Shown here piece by piece: positions 7,555 through 14,703 of a stretch of DNA of 23,708 nt; position 1 is the stretch's first letter, and each line of letters begins with the position of its first letter. A model generated the notes under the pieces. It searched no databases. It was not told the origin of the DNA and saw only the letters and a program-made list of their open reading frames with translations. The DNA lies in contig DATCYZ010000154.1 of assembly GCA_036526195.1 (NCBI GenBank), positions 1-23,708 of the forward strand, read 5' to 3'. This stretch comes from DATCYZ01 sp036526195 (lineage in GTDB: Bacteria > Pseudomonadota > Gammaproteobacteria > Burkholderiales > SG8-39). The translations under genes were made by a program, and so were the position numbers.

Positions 7555-7932
7555 ATGAGGCCTTACCTTGCCGACGCGTTGCTGGTGCTGCATTTCGGCA
7601 TCGCCGCCTTCATCGTCGGCGGACTGGTCCTCACCTGGATCGGCGCCTGCGCGGGCTGGGGCTGGGTGCGCAACCCGTGGTTCCGCTGGCTGCACCTCGG
7701 CGCCATCGGCTGCGTCGCGCTCGAGGCGGTGGCCGGGATCGCCTGCCCGCTCACCGTCTGGGAGGACCTGCTGCGCGGCGGCCTGCGCCCGGACTCCTTC
7801 ATCGGGCGCTGGGTGGAGAAGCTGCTCTACTACCGCGCGCCGGAATGGGTCTTCACCGCGGCCTACCTCGGCTGGGCCGCCGCTACGCTCGCGACGCTGC
7901 GCTGGATCCCGCCCAGGCGAAAAGCCGCCTGA
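7555..7932 (+). CDS. DUF2784 family small membrane protein
   Basis: The product is 125 residues with three to four predicted membrane helices: about 6-32 (LVLHFGIAAFIVGGLVLTWIG), 45-66 and 98-116. The pattern W.R.P.FR..H.....V..E...G..CPLT.WE..LR matches DUF2784 proteins, including the conserved G-x-x-CPLTVWE segment and a following YY..P.W. Its function is unknown. It starts 19 bases after the sseA stop and is probably cotranscribed with it. Its last 50 bases overlap, tail to tail, the end of the alpha/beta hydrolase gene on the other strand. Confidence 0.85.
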   Translation: MRPYLADALLVLHFGIAAFIVGGLVLTWIGACAGWGWVRNPWFRWLHLGAIGCVALEAVAGIACPLTVWEDLLRGGLRPDSFIGRWVEKLLYYRAPEWVFTAAYLGWAAATLATLRWIPPRRKAA

Positions 7933-8788
7933 AGACCGCTTCGCGAACCGGCGCGGCCGACAGCACCAGGTCGTGCAGCCCGCCGGGAAAGGCCGCCACC
8001 TCGACCTGCGCGCCCAGCGTCGGCGCAATGCGCGCGATGTCGCGCGCATCGAGCACGATGTCCGCGTGGTCGGAATGCATCGCCAGCACCGGCATCGGCA
8101 GGGCAAGCCCGGCGCGCACCGCCGCGTGCGCGGCGTTGATCGCCCGCACCCAGCCGAAGTAGGCCGGAAAGCCGAACTCCGGTTTCAGCGCGAGGTCGAA
8201 CTCCCACTCACCGCCCCAGTCACGGTGCAGGCTGCGCACGTACTCGGGCCGCAGGGCCTTCGGGCTGTTCAGGTAGGGGAAAAACCGCCCGAGCGCGGCG
8301 GCGACGCGCAGCTGGCGGCGTTGCGCGGCGGTGGCGCGCCATTCGAAGAACGGGCTGTTCAGCCACAGCGCGCGCACCTGTTCGCGTCGCGCCCCGCGCG
8401 CCGCATACAGGGAACAGACCAGCCCGCCGGTGGAATGCCCGGCGAGCAGCACCGGCGCATCGATCGCCTCGAGCGCGCGGTCGATCTCGGCGAAGTACGC
8501 CTCGATCGCGTCGCAATAGCAGGGATGCTGGTACGGCAGCAGCGCGCGTCCGTGCTTCCTCAGGTCGAGCGCGTAAAAGGCGTGGCCCCCGGCGGCGAAG
8601 CGCTCGGCCATGTGACGCTGGAAGAAATAATCGACGAAACCGTGCACGTAGAGCACCGCGCCGCGCGCGGCGTCCTGCGCGGGCAGGCGCACCAGGGTGG
8701 CGATGGCGGTGCCGTCCGCGTCGTCTGGCAGGACGAGGGTGCGTGCCTCGAAGCCCGGCAGGAGCCGGTCAGGCTGCCACGCGTTCAT
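7883..8788 (-). CDS. alpha/beta hydrolase (serine aminopeptidase / lysophospholipase-like)
   Basis: The product is 301 residues with no signal peptide. The fold is shown by LYVHGFVDY (oxyanion-hole HG at about 49-50), the nucleophile elbow GHSTGG (Ser119), an acid in MHSDHADIV (Asp240 or Asp243) and the catalytic His in GGLHDLV (His272). The order and spacing fit the S33/monoglyceride-lipase-like group, and the substrate cannot be told. ATG 8788 lies inside the last 20 bases of queG, so it is probably translated by coupling. The 3' end overlaps the convergent DUF2784 gene by 50 bases. Confidence 0.85.
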   Translation of the reverse strand: MNAWQPDRLLPGFEARTLVLPDDADGTAIATLVRLPAQDAARGAVLYVHGFVDYFFQRHMAERFAAGGHAFYALDLRKHGRALLPYQHPCYCDAIEAYFAEIDRALEAIDAPVLLAGHSTGGLVCSLYAARGARREQVRALWLNSPFFEWRATAAQRRQLRVAAALGRFFPYLNSPKALRPEYVRSLHRDWGGEWEFDLALKPEFGFPAYFGWVRAINAAHAAVRAGLALPMPVLAMHSDHADIVLDARDIARIAPTLGAQVEVAAFPGGLHDLVLSAAPVREAVFRRLFAWAGSSAASRA

Positions 8789-9821
8789 GTCGCGCAAGCG
8801 CCCAGTTGACGTGTTCGCGCACCAGCGCGGAAGGGTGGTCGGCGCGCGCGCGCAGCGCCGCGACCACGGTCGGCCGGTTCGGCGCATTGCCGAGGCCCAC
8901 GGCGAGGTTGCGCAGCCAGCGCTCGTAGCCGATGCGGCGGATTGCGGAGCCGCGCAGGCGGGACTCGAACTCGCCCTCGCTCCAGGCGAACAGCTCGACG
9001 AGGCGGGCCGAATCGAGGCCGTTGCGCACCGCGAAGTCCGGCGCCTCGCTCGGTTGCGCGAAGGCGTTCCAGGGGCACACCAGCTGGCAGTCGTCGCAGC
9101 CGTAGACGCGGTTGCCGATCAGCGGCCGGAGGTCTTCGGGGATGGCGCCCTTCAGCTCGATCGTCAGGTAGGAGATGCAGCGCCGCGCGTCCAGCCGGTA
9201 CGGCGCGCGGATCGCCTGCGTCGGGCAGATGTCGATGCAGCGCGTGCAACTGCCGCAATGCCCGGTCTGCGGCGCGTCCACCGGCAGCGGCAGGCCGAGG
9301 TAAAGCTCGCCGAGGAAGAACCAGGACCCCGCCTCGCGCGAGAGCAGCAGCGTGTGCTTGCCGCGCCAGCCGATGCCGGCGCGGGTTGCGAGCTCGACCT
9401 CCATCACCGGCGCGGAATCGGTGAACACGCGGTGCGCGCACTCGCCGGCCGCGTCGCGGATGCGTTCGTAGAGGGATTGCAGTTGCGCGCGCAGCACCTT
9501 GTGGTAGTCACGGCCGCGGGCGTAGCGCGCGACATAGGCGCGCTCGCCGTCGGCGAGCGCCGGCCATTCGTCATCGAGGGCGGCGGCGTAATCCATGCGG
9601 CAGCTCAGCACGCGCAGCGTGCCGGGCACCAGTTCCGCCGGCCGCGCGCGGCGCGCGCCATGGCGCGCCATATAATCCATCTCGCCATGCCAGCCGGCGG
9701 CGAGCCATGCGGCGAGCCCCTTCTCGGCCTCGCCCGGTCCGGCGTCGGCAATGCCGACCGCCTGGAAACCGAGTTCCCGGCCCCACGCCTTGATGTGCAC
9801 TGCGAGCGACGCGTAATCCAT
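8769..9821 (-). CDS. queG: epoxyqueuosine reductase
   Basis: QueG reduces epoxyqueuosine to queuosine in tRNA anticodons, using cobalamin and two [4Fe-4S] clusters. The 350-residue length fits. The first cluster motif is C-x2-C-x2-C-x3-C at Cys189, 192, 195 and 199 (CGSCTRCIDICP). The second uses Cys242, 245 and 249 (GCDDCQLVCPWN) with Cys215. The catalytic Asp is probably Asp135 in FTDSAPVMEVELA. A HEAT-like C-terminal part follows (LGNAPN.P.VV.AL..R..HPS.LVREHV.WAL). The ATG at 9821 shares two bases with the divergent tsaE start in a CATG palindrome. A TAAGAT hexamer eight bases upstream lies within tsaE codons 4-6. The downstream hydrolase overlaps the 3' end. Confidence 0.96.
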   Translation of the reverse strand: MDYASLAVHIKAWGRELGFQAVGIADAGPGEAEKGLAAWLAAGWHGEMDYMARHGARRARPAELVPGTLRVLSCRMDYAAALDDEWPALADGERAYVARYARGRDYHKVLRAQLQSLYERIRDAAGECAHRVFTDSAPVMEVELATRAGIGWRGKHTLLLSREAGSWFFLGELYLGLPLPVDAPQTGHCGSCTRCIDICPTQAIRAPYRLDARRCISYLTIELKGAIPEDLRPLIGNRVYGCDDCQLVCPWNAFAQPSEAPDFAVRNGLDSARLVELFAWSEGEFESRLRGSAIRRIGYERWLRNLAVGLGNAPNRPTVVAALRARADHPSALVREHVNWALARHERVAA

Positions 9822-10299
9822 GCCGCACCATCTTACCTTCGAGCTTGCAGACGAGGCCGCGACCCTCGCGCTGGGGGCTGCGCTCGCGCCCGGCATCGCG
9901 CCCGGGCGCGTCGTCTTCCTCTCCGGCGAGCTCGGCGCCGGCAAGACGACGCTCGCACGGGGCCTGTTGCACGCACTCGGCCACACCGGCCGCGTCAAGA
10001 GCCCGACCTACACACTGCTTGAACTTTATAGCCTTTCGAGATTAAACTTGTATCACTTTGATTTCTATCGGTTCAGAGACCGATCAGAATGGTCCAATTC
10101 AGGCTTCCGGGAACACTTCAATCCGGACTCGGCCTGCCTCGTCGAGTGGCCGGAAAAAGCGCAGGACCTGCTCACGGCGCCGGACCTGTGGATCCGGCTC
10201 GCCTACGCCGGCGAGGCGCGCAACGCCCGGCTGACGTCGCACAGCGCAGGCGGCGCCGCCTGGCTGCAAACATTGGCCGCGCCCTCGCCCGCGTCCTGA
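9820..10299 (+). CDS. tsaE: tRNA threonylcarbamoyladenosine biosynthesis ATPase TsaE
   Basis: TsaE is the ATPase that drives the TsaB-TsaD complex in t6A formation at position 37 of ANN-decoding tRNAs. The 159-residue protein has the Walker A loop GELGAGKTT (36-44), the SPTYTL motif (61-66), YHFDFYR (78-84) and LVEWPEK (107-113), all standard. The stretch of codons from about 65 to 100 is strikingly A+T-rich and uses codons (AGA, TTA, CTT, TCA) rare in the rest of the window, although the protein motifs are intact. The start overlaps that of divergent queG. The amiC coding region begins before the tsaE stop, matching the common tsaE-amiC pairing. Confidence 0.95.
   Translation: MPHHLTFELADEAATLALGAALAPGIAPGRVVFLSGELGAGKTTLARGLLHALGHTGRVKSPTYTLLELYSLSRLNLYHFDFYRFRDRSEWSNSGFREHFNPDSACLVEWPEKAQDLLTAPDLWIRLAYAGEARNARLTSHSAGGAAWLQTLAAPSPAS
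10016..10120 (+). other. A+T-rich patch with atypical codons inside tsaE
   Basis: By hand count, 10021-10080 has 21 G or C of 60 (35%), and 10081-10120 has 20 of 40, in a window that is about 70% G+C. Codons include two AGA, one TTA and repeated CTT and TCA. The patch codes for conserved TsaE sequence, so it is not an insertion that breaks the gene. It may hold an internal promoter for amiC: TTGAAC at 10019-10024 with TTAAAC 17 bases later is a weak match. Confidence 0.5.
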
Positions 10300-11567
10300 G
10301 CGGCGTCCTGCTGGCGGGCCTGGCGCTTGCGGGCGGCGCGCAGCCCGCGCTGGCTTCCCCCGAGGTGCTCGCCGCGCGCATCTGGCCCGCGCCGGACTAC
10401 ACCCGCATCACCCTCGAGACGCGCGAAGAACTCAAGTACGAGCTCTTCAGCGTCAAGGACCCGGAGCGCCTCGTGCTCGACCTGCACGGCGTCGGCGCGG
10501 CCGGCGCGCTCGCCCAGCTCCAGGAACGGGTCGCCGAGGACGATCCCTACGTGATGAAACTGCGCGTCGCGCGCAATCGGCCCGGCGTGGTGCGTGTGGT
10601 GCTCGACCTCAAGGAGCAGGTGAATCCGCAGGTGTTCTCGCTCAAACCGGTGGCGCAGTACGGCCATCGCCTGGTGCTCGACATCTATCCGCTGGTGGCG
10701 CGCGACCCGCTGGCCGCGTTGATCAATTCCGGCGCGCTGCCGGGCGCGGCGACGGAACGTCCCCAAACCTCGGAGAGCGCTTCCGCCCCGTCCGCGGCGC
10801 GCGCGCCCGCGACGCACACCGCGCCGGCACCGCGGCCTGCAGCGGTGGCGCGGCTCGCGACCATCGTCATCGACCCCGGGCATGGCGGCGAGGATCCTGG
10901 CGCCATCGGCCGCCGCGGCACGCAGGAAAAGGACATCACGCTGCTGATCGCGCGCCGCCTGAAGGCCTTGATCGACGCGGAGCCGGACATGCGCGCCGTG
11001 CTGACGCGCGACGGCGATTTCTACCTTTCGCTGCAGGCGCGCGTCGAAAAAGCGCGCCGCATCCGCGCCGACCTGTTCGTGTCGATCCACGCGGACGCCT
11101 TCATCAAGCCGCATGCGCGCGGCTCGTCGGTGTTCGCGCTCTCGGAGCGGCGCGCCACCTCGGAAGCGGCGCGCTGGCTGGCCAAGAAGGAGAACGATGC
11201 CGACCTGGTCGGCGGGGTGAACATCGACACCAAGGACCGTCACCTCGCGCAGACCCTGCTCGACCTGTCGCAGACCGCAACCATCGACCACAGCCTGCGC
11301 CTGGGCGGCGCGGTGCTGCGCGAGCTCGGCGCCATCAACACGCTGCACAAGCCGCGCGTCGAGCAGGCCAGCTTCGCAGTGCTGAAGGCCCCCGACGTGC
11401 CCTCGATCCTGGTCGAGACCGCGTTCATCTCGAACCCCGAGGAAGAGCGGCGCCTCGGCGACCGCGCCTACCAGGACCGCATGGCCCAGGCGATGCTGGC
11501 GGGCATCAAGGGCTACCTCGCCAAGCACCCGCCGCGCCCGAACCTGCCGGTGGCGCTGAACAACTAG
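10188..11567 (+). CDS. amiC: N-acetylmuramoyl-L-alanine amidase (AmiC-type, periplasmic)
   Basis: This zinc amidase cleaves peptide side chains from murein during daughter-cell separation. After an arginine run and a hydrophobic export signal (ending ...GAQPALAS) comes an AMIN domain, whose role in the family is to target the septum (starts SPEVLAARIWPAPDYTR). A Pro/Ala/Ser-rich linker follows, then the Amidase_3 domain. Zinc and catalytic residues counted from GTG 10188 are His232 (DPGHGG), Glu247 (QEKDI), His301 (SIHADAF) and Glu410 (VETAF). The RRRRRL stretch before the hydrophobic core suggests Tat export, as known for E. coli AmiC. The start is unclear: no ATG lies near the signal peptide. 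GTG 10188 overlaps tsaE by 112 bases, and a rare ATT (10272) or CTG (10260) start would give a more normal N-terminus. The 3' end is followed by REP-like repeats. Confidence 0.93.
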   Translation: MDPARLRRRGAQRPADVAQRRRRRLAANIGRALARVLSGVLLAGLALAGGAQPALASPEVLAARIWPAPDYTRITLETREELKYELFSVKDPERLVLDLHGVGAAGALAQLQERVAEDDPYVMKLRVARNRPGVVRVVLDLKEQVNPQVFSLKPVAQYGHRLVLDIYPLVARDPLAALINSGALPGAATERPQTSESASAPSAARAPATHTAPAPRPAAVARLATIVIDPGHGGEDPGAIGRRGTQEKDITLLIARRLKALIDAEPDMRAVLTRDGDFYLSLQARVEKARRIRADLFVSIHADAFIKPHARGSSVFALSERRATSEAARWLAKKENDADLVGGVNIDTKDRHLAQTLLDLSQTATIDHSLRLGGAVLRELGAINTLHKPRVEQASFAVLKAPDVPSILVETAFISNPEEERRLGDRAYQDRMAQAMLAGIKGYLAKHPPRPNLPVALNN

Positions 11568-11720
11568 AAAGGGGCGCGAAAAAGGGGTCAGACCCCATTT
11601 CCAGCAGAGGTGCTCGCCCAAAAAAAGGGGTCAGACCCCTTTTTCCGGATCAGCGACGCGTATCGAGTGCTCGCGGCGAAAAAGGGGTCTGACCCCTTTT
11701 TGCTCCGCGCCCCTTTTTTC
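11568..11720. repeat. REP-like cluster of three GGGGTC-N-GACCCC palindromes
   Basis: Three copies of GGGGTC-A/T-GACCCC flanked by A-runs and T-runs occur at 11579-11596, 11620-11644 and 11679-11701. The third has the central base inverted relative to the first two. Copies 2 and 3 are each preceded by GTGCTCGC (11611 and 11669). An outer arm AAAGGGGCGCG on the left returns as CGCGCCCCTTT on the right, so the whole block is an imperfect inverted repeat that reaches into the dedA stop codon. I recall similar palindromes dispersed in proteobacterial genomes, sometimes near REP-associated transposases. None is present here. Confidence 0.8.
11620..11644. terminator. bidirectional rho-independent terminator (central REP copy)
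   Basis: An A-run plus GGGG pairs with CCCC plus a T-run around a five-base loop (TCAGA), and the flanking runs give a U-tract in either direction. It lies between the 3' ends of the convergent amiC and dedA genes. Copy 3 (11679-11701) can fold in the same way. Confidence 0.55.
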
Positions 11721-12351
11721 ACCCGCGCGAACGCAGCCAGGCGACGATGCCGGGCGAGATCGACAGCAGGATGATGCCCAGGATCACCGCGGTGAGGTTC
11801 TCGCGCACGATCGGCAGGTTGCCGAACCAGAACCCGGCGCTGACCAGCGACACCACCCAGACCAGCGCGCCGAGCACGCAGTACGCCAGGTAGCGCAGGT
11901 AGGGCATGGCGCCCACGCCCGCGACGAAGGGCACGTAGGTACGCACGATGGGCACGAAGCGCGCGATGACGATGGTCTTGCCGCCATGGCGCTCGTAGAA
12001 CGTGTGCGCGCGCTCGAGGTATTTCGGGTTGAACCAGCGCGAGCGCTCGACGCGGAACACCTTCGGCCCCACCCAGTGGCCGATCCAGTAGTTGACGTTG
12101 TCCCCGAGCAGCGCCGCGCAGACCAGCGTCGCCATCAGCAGGGTGACGTCCATGCCGCCGGTCGCGGCCACCGCGCCGGCGACGAACAGCAGCGAATCGC
12201 CGGGCAGGAACGGCGTCACGACGAGGCCCGTCTCGCAAAAGACGATCGCAAACAGCAGGCCGTAGACCCACGCCCCGTGCTGGGCGACGAAGGCGGCAAG
12301 GTGACGATCCAGGTGCACCGCAAGGTCCCACAGCGTGGCGAGCAGTTCCAT
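11719..12351 (-). CDS. dedA: DedA family membrane protein
   Basis: The 210-residue product closely follows the DedA family, inner-membrane proteins of the VTT superfamily linked to lipid-carrier recycling and the proton motive force. FCETGLVVTPFLPGDSLLFVAG (from about residue 38) and RFVPIVRTYVPFVAG (131-145) are present. Glu40, Asp52, Arg131 and Arg137 match the acidic and basic residues known to be needed in E. coli homologs. Four or five hydrophobic segments are visible. I chose ATG 12351 because E. coli DedA starts at the same place relative to these motifs. ATG 12372 would add seven residues. A TACAAT hexamer sits eight bases before ATG 12351. The gene converges on amiC across the REP cluster. 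Confidence 0.93.
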   Translation of the reverse strand: MELLATLWDLAVHLDRHLAAFVAQHGAWVYGLLFAIVFCETGLVVTPFLPGDSLLFVAGAVAATGGMDVTLLMATLVCAALLGDNVNYWIGHWVGPKVFRVERSRWFNPKYLERAHTFYERHGGKTIVIARFVPIVRTYVPFVAGVGAMPYLRYLAYCVLGALVWVVSLVSAGFWFGNLPIVRENLTAVILGIILLSISPGIVAWLRSRG

Positions 12352-12359
12352 GGGCGCGG

Positions 12360-12365
12360 ATTGTA
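12360..12365 (-). promoter_or_regulatory. -10 box of dedA
   Basis: TACAAT on the minus strand lies eight bases before the dedA ATG at 12351. Its -35 window, at a 17-base spacing, falls on 12383-12388 and overlaps the -10 of the divergent ybaK-type gene. Confidence 0.4.
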
Positions 12366-12380
12366 TCGGCATGCGCTCGA

Positions 12381-12386
12381 TATAAT
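12381..12386 (+). promoter_or_regulatory. consensus -10 box of the ybaK-type gene
   Basis: A perfect TATAAT lies nine bases before ATG 12396. The predicted transcript start is two or three bases before the ATG. The -35 window (12358-12363, GGATTG) is poor and overlaps the dedA -10 on the other strand. Confidence 0.55.
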
Positions 12387-12395
12387 GAATTTCCC

Positions 12396-12881
12396 ATGTC
12401 TGACGTCCTCTCCAACCCCAGTGTCCTGCGGGTGCGTGCCGCGCTTGCGCAGGTCGGTCTCGACACGCCGATCGTCGAATTGCCGGGGGCGGCGCGCACC
12501 GCCGCGGCTGCGGCGGCGTTCCTTGGCTGCGATCGGGCGCAGATCGCCAACTCGCTGGTCTTCCGGGGCGAGGCGAGCGGCGCCGCGCTGCTGGTAATGT
12601 CCTCGGGCGCGCGCCGCGTCGACCTCGAGCGACTTTCGCGCGCTGCAGGCGAACCCATCGGCAAGGCCAACGCAGCCTTCGTGCGCGAACAGACCGGCTT
12701 TGCCATCGGTGGCGTGCCTCCGGTCGGTCATGCGAACCCGCCGCGCACCTTCATCGAGCGCGCGCTCGCCGGATTCGACGCCCTGTGGGCCGCCGCCGGG
12801 CATCCGCACACGGTGTTCCGGCTGGACTACGCCACGCTGCTGCGCATCACCGGCGGCACCGAGGTGGACGCGGCGGCGTAG
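12396..12881 (+). CDS. YbaK/EbsC-family aminoacyl-tRNA deacylase
   Basis: The 161-residue product belongs to the YbaK/ProX superfamily, which hydrolyses mischarged aminoacyl-tRNAs in trans. Signature segments are IANSLVFRG (50-58), LLVMSSGARRVD (65-76), IGKANAAFVREQTGFAIGG (from 88, with the conserved Lys90) and GGVPPVGH (105-112). The close paralogs (YbaK, ProXp-ala and others) differ in substrate, and I cannot assign one, so I give no symbol. The start has a perfect -10 box only nine bases upstream and no ribosome site, suggesting a near-leaderless message. It is followed after 18 bases by mutL and is divergent from dedA. Confidence 0.88.
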   Translation: MSDVLSNPSVLRVRAALAQVGLDTPIVELPGAARTAAAAAAFLGCDRAQIANSLVFRGEASGAALLVMSSGARRVDLERLSRAAGEPIGKANAAFVREQTGFAIGGVPPVGHANPPRTFIERALAGFDALWAAAGHPHTVFRLDYATLLRITGGTEVDAAA

Positions 12882-12899
12882 GCGGCAACCGGAACGACC

Positions 12900-14693
12900 A
12901 TGGCCGCCATTCGCATCCTGCCCGAACTCCTGATCAGCCAGATCGCCGCCGGCGAGGTCGTCGACCGCCCGGCGTCGGTGCTGAAGGAACTGCTCGAGAA
13001 CAGCCTCGATGCCGGCGCGCAGTCGATCCAGGTGACGCTGGAGGCCGGCGGCACCAAGCGCGTGCAGGTCGACGACGACGGCGCCGGCCTCGGGCGCAAC
13101 GACCTGCCGCTCGCGCTCGCGCGCCACGCCACCAGCAAGATCGGCTCGCTCGAGGACCTCGAAGCCGTGGCGACCATGGGCTTTCGCGGCGAGGCGCTGG
13201 CCTCGATCGCCTCGGTCTCGCGCTTTTCGCTCGCCACCCGCACTGCGGACGATCCGCACGGCCACGCGCTGCGCGCGGAGGGGCCGTGGATCGGCGAGGT
13301 GGAACCGACTGCGCATGCGCCCGGCACCACGGTCTCGGTCGAGGACCTGTACTTCAACACGCCGGCGCGCAGGAAGTTCCTGCGCACCGAGCCCACCGAG
13401 TTCGGGCACTGCGACCAGGTGTTCACGCGCATCGCGCTCGCGCGTCCCGAAGTGGCGTTCCTGCTGCGCCACAACGGGCGCGTCAGCACGCACCTGCCGA
13501 AGCAATCGCTCGGCGAGCGCGCCGCGGCGCTCCTCGGTCGCGAGTTCTTCGATGCCGCGATTCCCGTCGAGGCCGCCGCGGGACACTTGCGCCTGTACGG
13601 GCTCGCCGGCAGCCCGCAGGCGGCGCGCGCGCGCGCCGACCAGCAGTACTTCTTCGTCAACGGCCGCTTCGTGCGCGATCGCCTGCTCGCCCATGCCGCG
13701 CGCGCCGCCTGGCGCGACCTGCTGCACGGCGAGCGCCAGCCGGCCTACGCGCTGTGGCTCGAGATCGATCCGCGCATGGTCGACGTCAACGTCCATCCGG
13801 CAAAGACCGAAGTCCGGTTCCGCGAATCCGGCCCGGTGCACCAGTTCGTCCTGCACGCGCTCACCCGCGCGCTTTCGCCCGGCGCCGCCGAGGCGCCGGT
13901 GGCCTATGCGGGGATCGGACAGTCGGGGGAATCGGGCAGCACGCGCGCGAACATCGCCCCGGCCGGCGGGCGTGGCGCAGCCCCGGCGCAGGGCGCGCTC
14001 GGCATCGCCCAGCCCGCGGCGGCGTACGCGGCCTTCGTCGCGCGCGCCTTCGAACCGACGCCGGCGCCCGGGACCGGCATCGCCGCCGCGGTAGCCGCGG
14101 CGTCGGGGGACGTCTCGCTCGGCACCGCGCTCGCCCAGCTCCACGGCATCTACATCCTCGCGCAGAACGCCGCCGGCCTGGTGCTGGTCGACATGCACGC
14201 GGCGCACGAGCGCATCGTCTACGAACGCATGAAGCGCGACCTCGACGCGGGCGCCATCGCCCGGCAGAGCCTGCTGGTGCCCGCGGTCCTGCGCGCCGAG
14301 GCGATCGACATCGCCACGGTCGGCGAGCACGCCGAGGCGCTCGCCGCGCTCGGCTTCGAGCTCGAGGCAATCGGCCCGAACGAGCTGGCGGTGCGCGCGG
14401 CGCCCGCGCTGCTCGCGGGCGGCGACCTGCCCGCGCTCGCGCGCCAGGTGCTCGGTGAACTGCGCGAGTTCGGCGCCGCGCAGGCGATGAGCGCGCGCCG
14501 CGACGAACTGCTCGCCGACATGGCCTGCCACGCCGCGGTGCGCGCGCACCGCGTGCTCTCGGTCACGGAAATGAACGCCCTGCTTCGCGAGATGGAGGCC
14601 ACCGAGCGCTCGGGCAGCTGCAACCACGGCCGCCCGACCTGGTACCAGCTGACGCTCGGCGACCTGGACCGGCTGTTCCTGCGCGGACGGTGA
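12900..14693 (+). CDS. mutL: DNA mismatch repair protein MutL
   Basis: The 597-residue MutL couples mismatch recognition by MutS to strand removal. The GHKL ATPase motifs are clear: KELLENSLDAGA (Glu33 region), DDDGAGL (58-64), TMGFRGEALASI (92-103) and GTTVSVEDLYFNTPARRKF. An Ala/Pro/Gly-rich linker (about 325-405) leads to the dimerisation domain. That domain carries DMHAAHERIVYE (431-442), matching the D-x-HA-x2-E-x4-E metal-dependent endonuclease motif, with ACHAAVRAHR (542-551) and SCNHGRPT (573-580). This MutL is therefore probably its own nickase, as expected in bacteria without MutH. A weak GGAA precedes ATG 12900. miaA follows after ten bases. Confidence 0.97.
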   Translation: MAAIRILPELLISQIAAGEVVDRPASVLKELLENSLDAGAQSIQVTLEAGGTKRVQVDDDGAGLGRNDLPLALARHATSKIGSLEDLEAVATMGFRGEALASIASVSRFSLATRTADDPHGHALRAEGPWIGEVEPTAHAPGTTVSVEDLYFNTPARRKFLRTEPTEFGHCDQVFTRIALARPEVAFLLRHNGRVSTHLPKQSLGERAAALLGREFFDAAIPVEAAAGHLRLYGLAGSPQAARARADQQYFFVNGRFVRDRLLAHAARAAWRDLLHGERQPAYALWLEIDPRMVDVNVHPAKTEVRFRESGPVHQFVLHALTRALSPGAAEAPVAYAGIGQSGESGSTRANIAPAGGRGAAPAQGALGIAQPAAAYAAFVARAFEPTPAPGTGIAAAVAAASGDVSLGTALAQLHGIYILAQNAAGLVLVDMHAAHERIVYERMKRDLDAGAIARQSLLVPAVLRAEAIDIATVGEHAEALAALGFELEAIGPNELAVRAAPALLAGGDLPALARQVLGELREFGAAQAMSARRDELLADMACHAAVRAHRVLSVTEMNALLREMEATERSGSCNHGRPTWYQLTLGDLDRLFLRGR

Positions 14694-14703
14694 GCGCCGG
14701 CGC

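Noticed and set aside
11568..11720. Possible CRISPR array from three repeated palindromes
   Set aside because: The repeats are 13-25 bases, unequally spaced and in mixed orientation, with no cas genes. They fit REP-like elements.
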